Shown here in pieces: positions 20,901 to 33,314 of a DNA stretch of 64,000 nucleotides (its first letter is position 1; each line of letters starts with the position of its first letter). A program made the position numbers and the translations under genes. This DNA comes from Bursaphelenchus xylophilus (Eukaryota > Nematoda > Chromadorea > Rhabditida > Aphelenchoididae): NCBI GenBank assembly GCA_904066235.2, contig CAJFCV020000004.1:6820001-6884000 (forward strand). Direction: 5' to 3'. The notes beneath the pieces were generated by a model. The model was given only the letters and a program-made list of their open reading frames with translations. It searched no databases and was not told where the DNA came from.

Positions 20901-22459
20901 GATATCTAAAAGTGGATTACAACGTAAGTAGTTAAGAAGTTAATTATTTGTGCTTAGAAAGAGTGGTAGATGAACAGCACATTGATGCCAAGGTTACGAC
21001 GAAAGAATTGGAGAATCTGATTGCCTACGATGAGACTCTTGACTACGATAATGATCATCCAGATCTGGATTCATGGAAGGAGAAGATCGATGATGATTTG
21101 TTGAGAGATATTGCTACTTTTGACTCCAAAATTTTTGCTGAGGTAAGGTCTATATGGTGCGATGGAGTGTTGTTATTTTAGTGCCCATTCCTCCACGAAT
21201 CTCTGATGTTGGAAAGAGAAGAGGGGTTGAGTCAGGAAGAATTGATAGAGGCGGAGTTGTTGTACGAAAAGGAGAAGGTTCAGATGAACCAGGGGTCTTA
21301 CAAGTTGAAGGATATGCCCTCATTACCATCAAGGATGCCGCAGATGTTCCCTCCGCAGCCCTTTTATCCCTCGAGTCAACCCCCTCCTTATATGGGGCAA
21401 TCCCCCATCACCATTGGTCATGTCCTCAATAATATGAATTACAACCCCAATGGGAATGCGTTTAACAACATGCAGAGGTGGAATGAGTAAGTGGTCTGTT
21501 TGTTTTTGATTCGTTGGTTGTAGATCATTAATAATTTTGATTTCAGAATGAATCAGCCCATTTATCCGATGAGCAGACCAGCACCATTACCAAGAGACAT
21601 TGTAATCAGCGCGAATCCGGAAGCCAATGGCCAATTCATGGGGTATAACAACCAGTTCAGCCAGCCGTTTAATGGATATAGTAATGGAATCCAGCAAGGA
21701 CAATATTATAGTGCAAATAATGGGGATTACAATGGAGATGGAAGTTATCAGACACCGCCGACAAATCTGTTTACTGCCAATGAGAATAGAGCTAAGGAAA
21801 GTAATGGACGGCATGCGGAAAGTCCGAATCGAAGAAGTCAAGAAACTCATGGGGAAATGGAGGCAGCGATGGCCGGGTCTTCCCTCAACAAAAATCTCGT
21901 CGCCGGAATTAAAAGAGCATTCGTTCAAGGAGGTAAAGCTATCGTCTACTGTAACAATCGACAACTTTATAAATATAATGTATCAATCTGCCGGGAAAAA
22001 CGGAACACTTTGTCGTTGCAGCGATAAGGGCAAAAATTTTCATATTTCGCAGCGTTTTTCTCGACGTCGAGAACCTGTTCTTGTCGCTACAGCGACAATT
22101 TTTCCCGACAGGCTGATTTTATAGTACTGCGCATTTTCAAAAGTGCGTAGATCTTGAAAAACCTTGGGTCACGACAATTTTTTAATTGCACAGTGTGGAA
22201 AGCGTGCGGCAAAAAGTCTGCGCTTTTGAAAATCTTGAAACGGCATGGTAGATGATAGCTGTACATTCATTTGTTCTTTGTAGATATTGAACTCTCAAGT
22301 GTGAGTAAGCCTGGTACGAAGCTACACTTGAAGAAAGGAGATCCAATCCTTGTTGTATTTACAAAAACCGGCGGTGTTTACATTAGAACTTCCACCGGAC
22401 AGATCGCCGATGCTGCCAATACTATCTATGCCAAAGCTGAAGTCATCGAATTGGAGTAA
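17996..22459 (+). CDS. RAD54L2: RAD54L2/ARIP4-like SNF2 chromatin ATPase
   Basis: This is a Rad54/ATRX-subfamily Snf2 ATPase, a nuclear DNA-dependent translocase; mammalian ARIP4 binds nuclear receptors and SUMO. The acidic N-terminus includes a SUMO-interaction-like run [13 protein letters not shown] (about 18530-18570). ATPase motifs: [15 protein letters not shown] (about 18930-18970); [39 protein letters not shown]; then [17 protein letters not shown]; and in the second lobe [40 protein letters not shown] and [20 protein letters not shown]. The DEGH box and GYPLQNNL...STP match ARIP4 closely. A Pro/Asn/Gln-rich tail (21200-21900) is followed by an exon (22285-22459) with [11 protein letters not shown] and [12 protein letters not shown], equivalent to the ARIP4 segment ending YIRTSDGRI. 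The intron before that exon holds a MITE. AATAAA lies at 22737-22742. Confidence 0.9.
21981..22122. mobile_element. Small MITE in the last RAD54L2 intron
   Basis: The left end TATCAATCTGCCGGGAAAAA and the right end (complement AAATCAGCCTGTCGGGAAAAA) are inverted copies. Inner blocks TGTCGTTGCAGCGATAAG and CTTGTCGCTACAGCGACAA also pair. The total is about 142 bases. Beyond it (22127-22245) a second, weaker inverted pair (TGCGCATTTTCAAAAG and CGCTTTTGAAAATCTTG) contains GCACAGTG at about 22188. Confidence 0.6.
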
Positions 22460-25400
22460 GATCACTTTTAAAGTCGAAATTGCTGGACACTAGATGTAAT
22501 CGGAGCGACTCAGCCTAGCCAAAGATCTTCCAATCATCATCCAGTTTTATAGAAATTGATTTAGATAACGTGTTGATTACATTTCAAGTCTCTCATTGTT
22601 ACTCTTACTTTTTTGCATCGGGTATTCGAACATGCGGTCGTTAAAGATCTCCCTATTGTGTAATATTCATTGTTTTGTACAGTCCTTAACCCTCGCCTTT
22701 CCCTATTTTGTAGTGATATGTGTAAACAAGTTGTGTAATAAATTTTTATTACAATTTTACTCTCTTTATCTTGTGTCACAACATTGTGACTGATGTCGAG
22801 TATATGTAATACACTTGTCAACATCATATTACGAATGTTTTTGGGAAGATTTTATGGGATTGCTGTACTTTTAAAATGTTTAAACCATCCTTATCAAATG
22901 CCACTCTGATGAGTGGCATGCAAAGACCACGGAAGTAATAAAGGAGTGGCCATAAAAACAAAAGATAATATCGGCTACTGTCTACCCTCGAATAACCGAA
23001 TCACGCAATCCGTGAGTTTGGGTAAGACTTTCCGTGTTCCCTTCACATTTATGCCATCAAAGGTGAGACTTTTTATATTATTATAATCGGTGGGTGGGAG
23101 CGAAAATTATAAATTTTGAAGGTAGATGTGAGTGTAACGACACTAAGTTGGATACAAAGATTGAGTGTTCTTGTCTCTCTCTTGGTTCCCAGAAGTCGGA
23201 AATCGCTTTGTATTTTGGCATTATACGCATCTTTTATATTACTTTAGGTAGTGTAGAGTAATGTAACCAACCAGGGAGGCCCTCCCTTTAAAACTATGAA
23301 AGTCTCTCTTACCGTCCCCTTAAGAATTAGAATAATTGCCGTCCCATTCTTCTCCTTTGGACTACTTTTTAGTCGTCTGTTAACATATTTAAGTGCTTTT
23401 ATAATTGTCGTCATTCCGTTTTCCCTTCCTTTGAAGTGCAATGTGTAGTTTTACAACATAGATTGTGTTTGTGACTTGATTGTAGAGTCTATTCATTTGT
23501 TCAGAGTTCATTGAAACCAATGACAATGACTTCCGCAAGTATTTTTTTATAAATTGTAACCCTCAGTTCATGTCGATTTCCCTGCCTAAAAGTTTTACAG
23601 TCCTTCTAAACACCCCTCTCCTTGCATTCCTTTCAATCTACTAATTTTAATATGACAATTACAGGGTTTATGTTGCTTTTGAGATGTTTTGACATCTACT
23701 CGCAAAACTTTATACTTCCAGACATCAAACAAATTCACGTTTGCTCTGCTAACTCTGTTATATACTCGATTATAGGCCGTCGTACGTAAGAATTAACAAT
23801 ATTGCGGCATTTAGAGGTGAGGGGAACTTTCTTTTTACGTAACACCAAAGAATTTGTGGACTTTTTTACTCATTTTGACTCTAGGGATTACAGTTTTTAT
23901 AAGTAATATTTAAGGAGGTTCCCGCTAAATTAAAATTTGTCCAACAATGACGTCAGTGTTCGGCGATTTCTAATCTTTTATCTTGCTCGTACTGCCAACA
24001 ATTGGTTAAACTTTGCTGGCAAAGAGTACATGTTATTTTTCGCATTGCGCAAAATTTTTGTTGCAGAAAAAAAATAGTCGGAAGCCATGGCCGAAAAAAA
24101 TTTGGGTGTAGCCAGAACCCCTCTTATTTGCAGAGCCCTATTATAATTCTACTGCAAACCTTTACCTCCTCTTATATTGCTAATTACCCACCAGCAGATC
24201 AGACCTTTCTGTTATTAGCCTCAGGGCGTTTTGCGGTCGTTAAGTCCGATTGTTCTTTTGAACTTTTCCCATTCGTCTAAAAGTGTTATTGCTCTCAACG
24301 TACTCTCATATCGAGTAAATAATCGGCCAAGACAGATTGCCTTCGCTCTGTTTTTGTTCATTTATTTGAATTTCGATCTAAATTTTTGAATATTTTCATC
24401 AGAATCTAGACTTTACTTTAGTCTCATGTAGCAAAGACTTGAATAGAGTATTTGTTGGATGGCAGCGCGACAACCCGGGTAAATCATATTTCGGGTCAAC
24501 GATAGATGTGTTTAGGACACCGCAAAAGGGTCGGTGGACGTTCTGCGAAGTCCTAGTGAACTCGGCGGGGGTTCGGCGATTTTGGAGTGTATATATTATA
24601 TTGTACTTCAAAACCTATTGATTTTAAAGTTAAAATAACTTAAATACAACTAAAGTGTTGAATCAGGTACTATACGAATGTCAAGCACTTTGGTCATCTG
24701 TTTTTATTACGAACGGAAGCGACGATTATGACCCACTGTTTGAAATAATTGGTTTTTCAAGGGCTGTAATCGCTAGTCAAGGGTTTAAATGAGCTATAGG
24801 CCTAATTAATCGATTAATTTTCACAAAAAAAATACAATTTTAGGATGTTGTACTGTCGCGGCAAAAGGTCCTTGGAATTTTTCGCGGAACCCAAATTCCG
24901 CCGCACTCCGAAAAATTGATTTGTCGCTGCGAAAAATGAGAATTGCGCGCGACGTAGTACGTACAAAAAAATCAAAATGCACTGTGCAAAGTTTTTTCGG
25001 GTTCATGCACTGTGCAGAGCCGCAGAAAATTCCAAGGCTTTTTGCCGCGACGAAATGTAAAAGACAACATCAGAAGTGCAGATGGGAATGTTTCCCAGCA
25101 GACCTCCGAAATATAATAACTTCATTACTCGGGAGATTGTGAGGTTATTTCTGGAAAGGTTCCTGCTACTTTTTAGTTTCTATGGAGTAACTGCGGTTAC
25201 TCGTTAACCCGGGATTCAATTAACAATTTGATTTGGCTGCAAGTTCCTAATAAGGTTGTTCCGGACATGCCGGTCTTTTGTTCACGTTTTCCAGTTTAAT
25301 ATTCGCTTTAATTGTACGTAAAATTACCCTTTTTGGTAGTCTCAGATGTCCTAATTGGTTGGTTTTCCGTGATAAGAATGTCCATTGCCCTGAGGGCAAG

Positions 25401-26596
25401 AGGTCTGAATAATATTTAATGGATTCCTTCAGAGGCGGGAATCATTATTTAACCTTCAATTAATTACTCAGGACTCTAATTGTTTCCGCTTTCCCAGAGT
25501 TTTTTTTTTCTCAAGGCAATAGTTGTAGGTGTAGATGTGAATGTGGATGGGAGTGTAGTGGCTATGAAGGAGATTGTGGGGTTCCCTACAAGTCTACGGG
25601 CCTTGGTTTCAGTCAGTTTCTAGAATTGGGATCTCTTCAAAGTTTACGTTGCAAAACTCATCTTCCTGTCCCTCCGATTCTATCCAAGTTTTGTAAGTCA
25701 TCAATTCTGCATCTTGAACTGACTCCCAAATTTTCACCCTTCTGCCCTTTCCAAGTAAATACAATAGACTTCCGCATATTGTAATAGTTTACTTTAATGT
25801 CTTCTAGTGCATGTATTCGAATAGAATAAAGTGCATCTACCTCCTCCTACAACTCTCTGTCAACTCTGATTTCAGGAACCTTGTCGCATTGGAGCTGTGA
25901 ATCTTAGTTAAACTACATTACTGCCTGTTAATTCTGATTAAATTCGTTGTAGAATTGGCTGTTGACCCGGAAGTTAAGGTGTTATGACCGAGTTACAAGT
26001 GTTCTTAGCTACACTGTCTAATTGTTTGTACCCTAACTTGTAGTAAAGTTACTGAGTGAGTTGCGTGATTCAAATATTTTTGAGACATAAAATTTTTGTA
26101 TTTTTTATTTCGTGGTTGTAGTATTGTGCCAGTCGTTGTTATTCAGATATAATTTTCCCAATTTGAATAAACGGTCCATTAATTTGGGTAATTATCGTAC
26201 TCTGGTACTTGAATATACCTGCTATGTGAATATTTCTCTCCATTTTGTGCCCTTTCCCGTGTAAAATACGAAGATTACGTCGAGGTGGCGTGAGTTGCGT
26301 GATCGTCGTGTGGTTATAAACGATGTTCGGCATGGGTTTTCTCGGCGGACGTCACTTGCTGAGAGTCGGGAACATTGTTTTATATCACCTTTCCCTTCGT
26401 TCCACCTGTTCTCGCCTTTAGGGCACACCAATTCTTATATATTTCTGCATGCCCTCAGGGGACGGATTCCTTTTCCGGCAATCTTTTTATAAATCACGTT
26501 AATTGGCGCGTTTTATTGCATAATTGAACCCCTTTTCCAGTTTTAGTCTCTTCACAATTGGAGTCAGAAGTAGTCGAATCTCGGTACACCGGCAGA
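22460..26596. other. Large intergenic region, 4.1 kb
   Basis: No protein-coding gene, tRNA or rRNA was recognised. Contents seen: the RAD54L2 3' end with AATAAA at 22737; a perfect 8-base-stem hairpin with 6-base loop at 22898-22919; a MITE at 24844-25071; and three GCC(C)T(G/C)AGGG(C)-type motifs at 24218, 25386 and 26451. The remainder is AT-rich. It probably includes distal regulatory DNA of the receptor gene at 26597. Confidence 0.5.
24844..25071. mobile_element. MITE, intergenic
   Basis: The left terminus GATGTTGTACTGTCGCGGCA, then AAAGGTCCTTGGAATTTT, and the complement of the right terminus (GATGTTGTC, a 9-base gap, then GTCGCGGCAAAAAGCCTTGG) are inverted copies over about 40 bases. 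The element is 228 bases and carries GCACTGTGCA at 24979-24988 and again at 25007-25016. It is non-coding. Confidence 0.7.
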
Positions 26597-29119
26597 ATGA
26601 TGTGCCTCGATGTTTGTGTAAGTTCTCTTAAGTCCTTTTTGTTGTTTACTGAAGCCTACATTGTATGAATTTGACATCATCGTCTGTTTTTTTCTGGATA
26701 TAATTACATAGCTGTAATCCACATTAGAGGTTTTACATTTTATCGATTCGAAAATGATTTTTTAATTCACGGACTAGAAGGGCATGGGGAATTGAGTTAC
26801 ATAAGAGTTTCTTCCAGCGGTTCCTTTAGCAATTTCCACATTTTGTTATGCAATCCCCTTTTCCACCTGCAATGTTGTGTTAGAAAGGTCACTATATTAA
26901 TGATCGTTGGCAATAAAACCTTACAATTAGGGCTTTCTCTTATAAAATTGGCGTCGTCAAGTCGACCTTCGTATGCTGAGTCAAGTGTTCCTTTTTCTGA
27001 CGCAATTCTTGCCCTCTTGCGTCAACTCTTCCCCTCTCAAATCATCGTTTTGAATTTCAGGCATGGGCAGGTTCAGATCACTCCTACTGCTATCTCTACA
27101 TCATGCAGACCACCCTTTCTTTTGTCGGGTTCTTCTTCAATCTTGTTATTTGTATATTCGCCTTCTCGGGCGATCGGTTTTCCCCTCACACAGCCATGTT
27201 CCGCACTTTAATGTTGGGCGACTTGTTGAGTTCTCTCGGTTTCATCATCGACAGCATCTCCGCTTTACTACAAAGTAAGTGGGTGTACAATTGTTTGTAG
27301 TGTCGAATGTTTCCTTTCATGAAATTTGAAAAGAAGAGCGAGGGATCTTACATTTCAAAGGTGAAGATGTAAAAAACAAAGTTTTCTCTCAGCTACAATA
27401 ACAATGTGATCTTTTCAGGGAATTCGGACACTCTGACAGGTCCTCCGGAGATGATGTTTGTTTCGGTGAGTACCTGTGTGGCCAACAAACCGCATCTCTT
27501 CATCCTCCAAACGGCCAGGCAATGGACGGCGGTGCTGGTTATGATCATGGGGATCGAGAGGTACCTCTTCATCACATATCCTTTGTGGTTCAAGGTGGTT
27601 CGAGTCCGGAGATTGCCCATCTTGGTGTTCACGACCTGCTTTGTTCTCCTTTCTTCGGGTATTGCCTACACAAATGCCTTGTTCATCGACCCGGGAGAGT
27701 TGACTCACTTCACTTGTGAGGTGACCTGGGCATTTGGCGACAATTATGGATGGTGTCAGACAACGATCGTGGTCATGGCGATCAGTATGGCGTTTGTTCT
27801 CAACTTTTATTCTTATCGGGTTGTCAAACAAGACTCGGCTTTACTTCATTTCGGCAATAATCGTACGCGAATGAACAGCGAACGGAGGAAAATACGGTGA
27901 GTGTAATCCTACGGTTACATCAGTTTACGCTGTAAAAGGCCCCTTTAATCGAATATCCATGTCATGACAAAATTGCGTCACAAAAAAAAAGGAATCTGCA
28001 CGTCAACAGCCTAGTTGAGGCTTTTTTCTGACCTAGATTTAATCGATGTGGCGTTGTTTTGAGTTAGAAACATATCTGCGTTAAGCTTTCGGAAGCTTTT
28101 TAATTTTGTTAGAACACGATCCGTTACAGTTAAAACCCCTTAAAAAGGTGTAATTTACACCTTTTTTCGGATAAAAACAATGAAGATTTTCTTTTCGCTG
28201 TCTGAGTATACGTAAACGGACAATGTAAGTAAAGAAGATGGTTTTATTGGCAAAAGCCACGCTGCAATAGAATTCCTGGACCCACCTAGTGATAATGCGT
28301 ACCATGTTAGCAGATATTGTAATTACTTAAGGGACAATTGAACCGGTTATTGTTCTTGCCCTGAGGCATTCTGCCAAAAAGTGAAAGTAGTTTCCAGTAC
28401 TACTTTTTAAAGGCTTTCCAACGGTGTATAGCGCTTGCCACTTGGTGAGGGTCAGTTTGTACACTTCTCTAGTAAATTTAATCCTGAGATTCCCTCACGG
28501 AATGACTAAATTTAGATGAGATGAGCGTTCTAAAGTCAATTTTGTCCTTTCCTTACATTTCTTCATACGTAATGGGCCAGGTGAGGGTTCATTGTACACC
28601 AATCTCGGCCCACACACAATCTTACTGTTTACCGGGAGTCAAAAGTATTTCCTCACAACTGAATAGAAATTGTAATATCCCCACGATTATTAGTTCCGTT
28701 GTTTTCCCAAATTTCGAGTGCAATTTGTAAAGAGAAGCCGGAAATATTACCTCATCTTAGGTTGTTCATCCCTAAATAATCTTTTTGATTTCAGAAAAGC
28801 AATGTGGATAATCGGGGCTTCAGTTCTGGCGTGTGTCTTCCCTCAGATCATCGTCTCCGTGCTCCGAGTCATCAACCACATGGGTCTCCAGAAGACGAAG
28901 ATGCTCATCTCGCAGCTGTTTTTGCTCAAATTTGTGGCCAATTTCGTGCTCTTGGCCAAATTGTCGCGCGTGGGACCGGGGCTCTCTGTTTTCGCGGTAA
29001 GTGGCGCCAATTATTGGTTGATATTCTCGTTTTAGCCCCGTTGTTGTACGATGTCGCTGCGGAAAGCAAGGATAGATCATACGGATTCCATCGCCTCAGT
29101 CTCGTATTATGTTAACTGA
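26597..29119 (+). CDS. Seven-transmembrane serpentine receptor
   Basis: This is a rhodopsin-like receptor of nematode type, in the plasma membrane. Exons join in phase. A short first exon MMCLDVC (ATG 26597) is followed by AWAGSDHSYC and TM1 (TLSFVGFFFNLVICIFAF), TM2 (FRTLMLGDLLSSLGFIID), an extracellular cysteine (STCVANKPHLF), TM3 (QWTAVLVMIMGIERYLFITY) with ERY in place of DRY, TM4 (LPILVFTTCFVLLSSGIAY), a second extracellular cysteine (HFTCEVTWAFG) able to form the usual disulfide, TM5 (CQTTIVVMAISMAFVLNF), an intracellular loop with RRKIRK, then TM6 (WIIGASVLACVFPQIIVSVL) and TM7 (LFLLKFVANFVLLAKL) in the exon at 28797-28996. The short tail ends ASVSYYVN. Class (srx/srsx-like or peptide receptor) cannot be assigned by eye, and the ligand is unknown. 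AATAAA is at 29167-29172. Confidence 0.8.
28142..28166. repeat. 12-base palindrome with T-box-like half sites, in receptor intron
   Basis: AAAAAGGTGTAA (28142-28153) and its exact inverted copy (28155-28166) flank one T. The half site AGGTGT resembles the core bound by T-box factors. It lies in the 0.9-kb intron of the serpentine receptor gene. Regulatory function is a guess. Confidence 0.3.
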
Positions 29120-29262
29120 CAGTAACAACAATAGTAATAATACTACCAAAAAAAGACGGGTATTCGAATAAAGTTTGATTGGTTACATGCAAGTTTATTT
29201 GTTGTTACAGCATTCTATGAAAGTATCAGTGAGAAATTACATAATTAAAATATGGCGTTAGA

Positions 29263-32178
29263 TCAGGGGCTCTCTTGAGTGAGTCTTTCCACATCCCTGA
29301 ACATTACAGCATGCCCTCCCGCGGCGGTGGGTACAATATCTCCCTGAAATGAGTTAAAATAATCGCATGTCGGAAATACAAAAAACAAAGTTCACGAGTG
29401 AAATAACATCCTCACAAGACTTGCCTTGAAGTGTTGCGTACACAGATTCCCACCGTCGTCTACATTCTGGTTAGTAATCACATAATCCGTGCATCCTTTC
29501 AAGTCCTGAGGCTTCACTTTGGTCGTGTGTTTTGTGTTGTTGGGAAACTCTGCCTGGAAAACTGTTCCTGTGGGAATCTTGTTCAGAGGTTGATGGTTAA
29601 GAACTCGGCCGCCAACTCCCAAACTTCGCGATCTTCTCTGGGCTTTTCCATACCGAATATTGGCCACTCCTCGTCCCCGATTCACCAAAGCATTGGCTGG
29701 ATTGTATTGCCCACCAGGTCCTCTCACATATTGTTTTGTTTTCGATGGAACTGGAGGTCGATTCTCTTGTTCTGATGAAAACATCGTTGTCAAAGCAGCG
29801 ACTCGACCACCCGAGGATGAAGGGGCTGATGGAGGGACATTTAGGCCAGCAACGATCGTCTTCATGGTCTCTCTTTGTTTCATCAAGGCCTCATTCTGTT
29901 CCATCTGTCGTCTTCTTTCATCTTCATCTCTTCTTCGCTGATTCAGGAATTCGCTCTCGTATTTAGACAATTTAACTTGAAGTTTGTTAACTTCCCTCTG
30001 AAATTAATAGCAGATTGAAGTCACGCTTCAGACCGTAAATAAAAATAAAAACAGGTGCAAAAGTGATCGTACCCTCAAACGGTTTCTCTCTTTGCTGATG
30101 CTAGAGTTACATTCCCTGAGTTCGTCGATCTCCTGTTCTCTTTCATCAACCAGCCTTCGATCCAAATCAGCCGAGCACAATCTTTCCAACATAATCTTCT
30201 TCAAATCGGCTTCTAATTTAATTTATATCATCCATGACAAATCCCTTACCATTTGTTTTCAATACCGAAATCTGCCCAGACCGAGTTCTCTCAGCCTCAG
30301 TATAATACTCTCTGAGTCTGATAATACTGTCTTCGTCATCCATATCTCTTAATTGAATTGGTGGGGGCTTCTTGAAGATGTCCATTCTGGATGAGATCTG
30401 GGCCAATCGTGTGTCCAGTTCCATATACCATTTGTTAACTTCCCGTCTACTGTATCTCTGATTAGTCATATCCAATAATAATGGGACGGGAGTAGCAGAT
30501 TCTGGGATATCGACATCCTGGGCCAATTCGGCGAAACTCATTACAAACTGAAAAAAAACATTGTAAAGTGTCAACAAAAAAATATTTTGAATTAAACTAT
30601 TACAACCACACTTACAATGTTTTCTTCGTAGTCCTTCGGCCTCGGGTTGACACAAACTATCATCCGTATCCTTCCATTTCCTTCGAAATAGCTCTTAAAT
30701 AGATAAGTAAGCTTTTGATCTCGATAATTCACTGGCTGGGGGTTCCCTGGACGCTTTTGATTTTCTCTGAAAATAAATCAATAGCAATGACTATTATTTT
30801 ACACTAGAAAAACAAAGGACACACAAAAATTAAACAAAAAGGTACCTCAATTGTTCGAAGCATCTTCTCAGAACAAGAAGACTTTGGTTGATTTTCCCGG
30901 CTTCGACCAGTCGCTGACCTTGGTTTTCTGTCCTCTTTGATCTCTCTGAACCAGCCAAGTCAACCAAAGAGAGTTGCGAAACAACAATCTGCAAACAACA
31001 TAAAATTAAAAAAAACATTCACTACGATTAATAAATTCTAAATTATTTTTACCTTTGACTCATCAGAAACTGGATGAGTGGTATCTGTAAGCGACTCATC
31101 TATGGGAGCCTGAACCAACTTGATGGTGAAGACGGAGTGGGACCTGCTGCTGTTGTCATTTAGCACAGTTTTGGCAAAGCTACGACGTTCTTGTGCTAAA
31201 AACAATGACAATTATATGCTCACAGATGACCAACATACCCTTCAAATACTCTTCCAGGACTTCATCACTTGACGTGACCTCCACTTCCACTACTTTCTCC
31301 ACATAATTAACTCCATTAGCATCACTCCGTATATTTTTGGTCATATTGAGTCTGTTTTGTCCCAAGGCACTATCGAACAAATCATAACACTGATCATTGT
31401 AGATTTCGACGTAGGAAATAAACACACTACACATCATATCATTTCTAAATCCGTATACCTAAAAGAGGTCAAAAATTACACAAAATACTCACTTTTTTGG
31501 ATTCAATAATCCTTTCCGATATTGAATATTCGGCGGGATAGTGTTCTCTGGCAAGCCATGCCTCTTCTGGAGCTCTAACATAAAATCCGTTCCTTCCATT
31601 CGGAGCAAAAACACATTTATCTGCCTGATTTTTGATGGAATTGAAGAGAACATCGACTGATCTGGGGATAATGCCAGAATTATCTCCAACTCCTGTTCCT
31701 GTCATTGTAAAGGTCTTTCCACTGCCAGTGACACCATAAGTGAAGAGAAGGGAGTTCTGTCCGTTCACAAGATTCTCCACAAAATCCAGAGCAGATTGTT
31801 CGAAGACGGCCCTTTGGGATTCATAAGGTTCGAAGACATGGGCAAATTTGTAGACACTCTCTGTCTGAAAAAAGCGGCTGTACAACTGTGAATACAAGAA
31901 ACCGTAATGGTTATTTGTTTTGCTCATCCAAGGAAATCAGACAGCACATAAAACATATATAAACTCACCCTCGGTTCCCCATGTCTGTTCAGCGGAGCGT
32001 CCGGCGGAGGAACTAATCTGACCTTTTCCTCATCTATGATTGCAACTGAAGGATGATCACCATCATATGGTCTAATGCGACACATAACTTCCAAAGTACT
32101 CGTTTTTCTCCTAGAAAATGACATTATCAATAGGACAAAAGTAAAATATACTTACTTTTTAGCCTGGACACCAGCCAT
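29263..32178 (-). CDS. zen-4: Kinesin-6, MKLP1/KIF23/ZEN-4
   Basis: This is the plus-end motor of centralspindlin, which bundles midzone microtubules and drives cytokinesis with the RhoGAP CYK-4. A short first exon MAGVQAKK (ATG 32178) splices to [15 protein letters not shown]. Motor motifs: P-loop [14 protein letters not shown] (about 31690-31750), switch [12 protein letters not shown] (about 31150), switch [17 protein letters not shown] (about 30930-30970) and [11 protein letters not shown] kinesin-6 insertion ([20 protein letters not shown]) lies between strand and switch regions. Then come [12 protein letters not shown], a neck and coiled coil (29900-30200), and the C-terminal domain with [27 protein letters not shown] and [18 protein letters not shown], matching the Arf6-binding MKLP1 end. 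The last intron appears to be GC-AG (donor AAG/GCAAGT). A small membrane-protein gene lies 280 bases upstream on the same strand; co-transcription is possible. Confidence 0.9.
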
Positions 32179-32458
32179 CTTGTCTCCTTATATTCACTTT
32201 CGATGGCACTCCGAGGAAAATGGCATTTGTCTCGAAAAAAAGAAAAACGCGTTTTTCAAAACTAATTTTTGTTCATAAAAATCTTTCGCGGTGAGACCGA
32301 GAGAGTTGGATTTGATGGTCACTTTTTATTGCGCAACGGTTCTGATTTATAGGACTTCTGATTTCAAGGTCAACTAATTCAAAGGCGTTTCAAAATATGA
32401 GCCATCTAAACCAATCGCAGATAAAAGTTCAAAAAGATTTATTATTTATATTTTTTAA

Positions 32459-32752
32459 TTATTTAAAATAATATGAAGTTTTATTTTTGGCCGGACAATC
32501 TGCTGATTCGCAGTCCGAGGAAACGGAGAATACATTGATAGACGAGAAAGGAGGAAGGGAGGTGACATCACTGATATCTTCATAATATTTATTAAAGAAG
32601 AATTCTCTGGTCATGTAGATCACCGAGCTGATCCAGAGGAACAGGAGAAACCAGCCGAACATCAGGATCCGACGCTCTCTGAGCTCTTCGGTCGAGATCG
32701 TGGGAAATGCGGAATCCATGGGAAAGGCGGACGAAAACGAAACATTTTGCAT
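32459..32752 (-). CDS. Small single-pass membrane protein, copy A of a paralog pair
   Basis: This is a single uninterrupted frame of 97 residues from ATG 32752. A hydrophobic segment RILMFGWFLLFLWISSVIYM spans roughly residues 28-47, followed by TREFFFNKYYED and a serine-rich tail with two cysteines (SDCESADCPAKN). No cleavable signal peptide is evident; the charged N-terminal side suggests a type II or III single-pass protein. The core FGWxLLxLWISxxxYMTRxFxF is shared with the protein at 33315-33590, about 560 bases away on the same strand, so the two are tandem duplicates. I recognise no family. Confidence 0.55.
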   Translation of the reverse strand: MQNVSFSSAFPMDSAFPTISTEELRERRILMFGWFLLFLWISSVIYMTREFFFNKYYEDISDVTSLPPFSSINVFSVSSDCESADCPAKNKTSYYFK

Positions 32753-33314
32753 CGAATGGCTGAAATTGAAGGTTAAAGTGGTTCAAGGGCTATATCCAGG
32801 GCAAATTGGAGCAGGGCCGGGGATCTGGTTTCGTCTCGAGTGTCATATAAACAGTTGCCAAACTAAAGATATCAAGACGAATAATATTCCATCTGATGTC
32901 ATACAAACTGTAAAAGTATGCCTTCTCTTTGGGCTTAATACAATATACTATACTCAACCACTAAGCAGACCGGCTGATTTATTCATTAAGAGGTATTTAT
33001 TTCAGATATGTCTAAAGTCTGAGAGGGCCCATAATAATTAATAACCACAGATGTCCTGAGGACGTTCACCTACCGCCATCTGTTTTCTGTTGCCTCCAGG
33101 CATAAGATTGTCCAAATTATTATACATTGGTAAGGTCAAATGGAGGTTCGGAAGTGAATGGTGAAGCAAGTGGATATGTGATGAGGTACGTAGATACGAT
33201 GAGTGTGCAGTGGATGTGATAAAGATGTATTTTTGATGAGTAATGTATAAGATCTGCAAAAGTAATGAAATAAATTAAAAAAAATTGAAATTACTCACGC
33301 TTGCTTGTGTACAA
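32753..33314. other. Spacer between the two small paralogs, possible 3' exon of copy B
   Basis: On the minus strand a consensus donor (GTGAGT at about 33299) and acceptor (TTTGCAG at about 33255) bound a 45-base intron just downstream of the copy B stop. This suggests copy B transcripts have a spliced 3' UTR or an alternative C-terminus running to about 33038. Nothing else was recognised. Confidence 0.35.

Noticed and set aside
22895..22930. CTGATGAG core reminiscent of a hammerhead ribozyme
   Set aside because: The motif lies in the loop of a simple perfect hairpin; the GAA core and helices I and III are not in place.
24002..24280. Open frame of 92 codons in the large intergenic region
   Set aside because: Composition is not protein-like, with no splice partners or recognisable motif.
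26792..27211. Open frame of 139 codons overlapping the second receptor exon
   Set aside because: It is in a different frame from the receptor, which has in-phase splice junctions and membrane segments; this frame lacks protein-like features.
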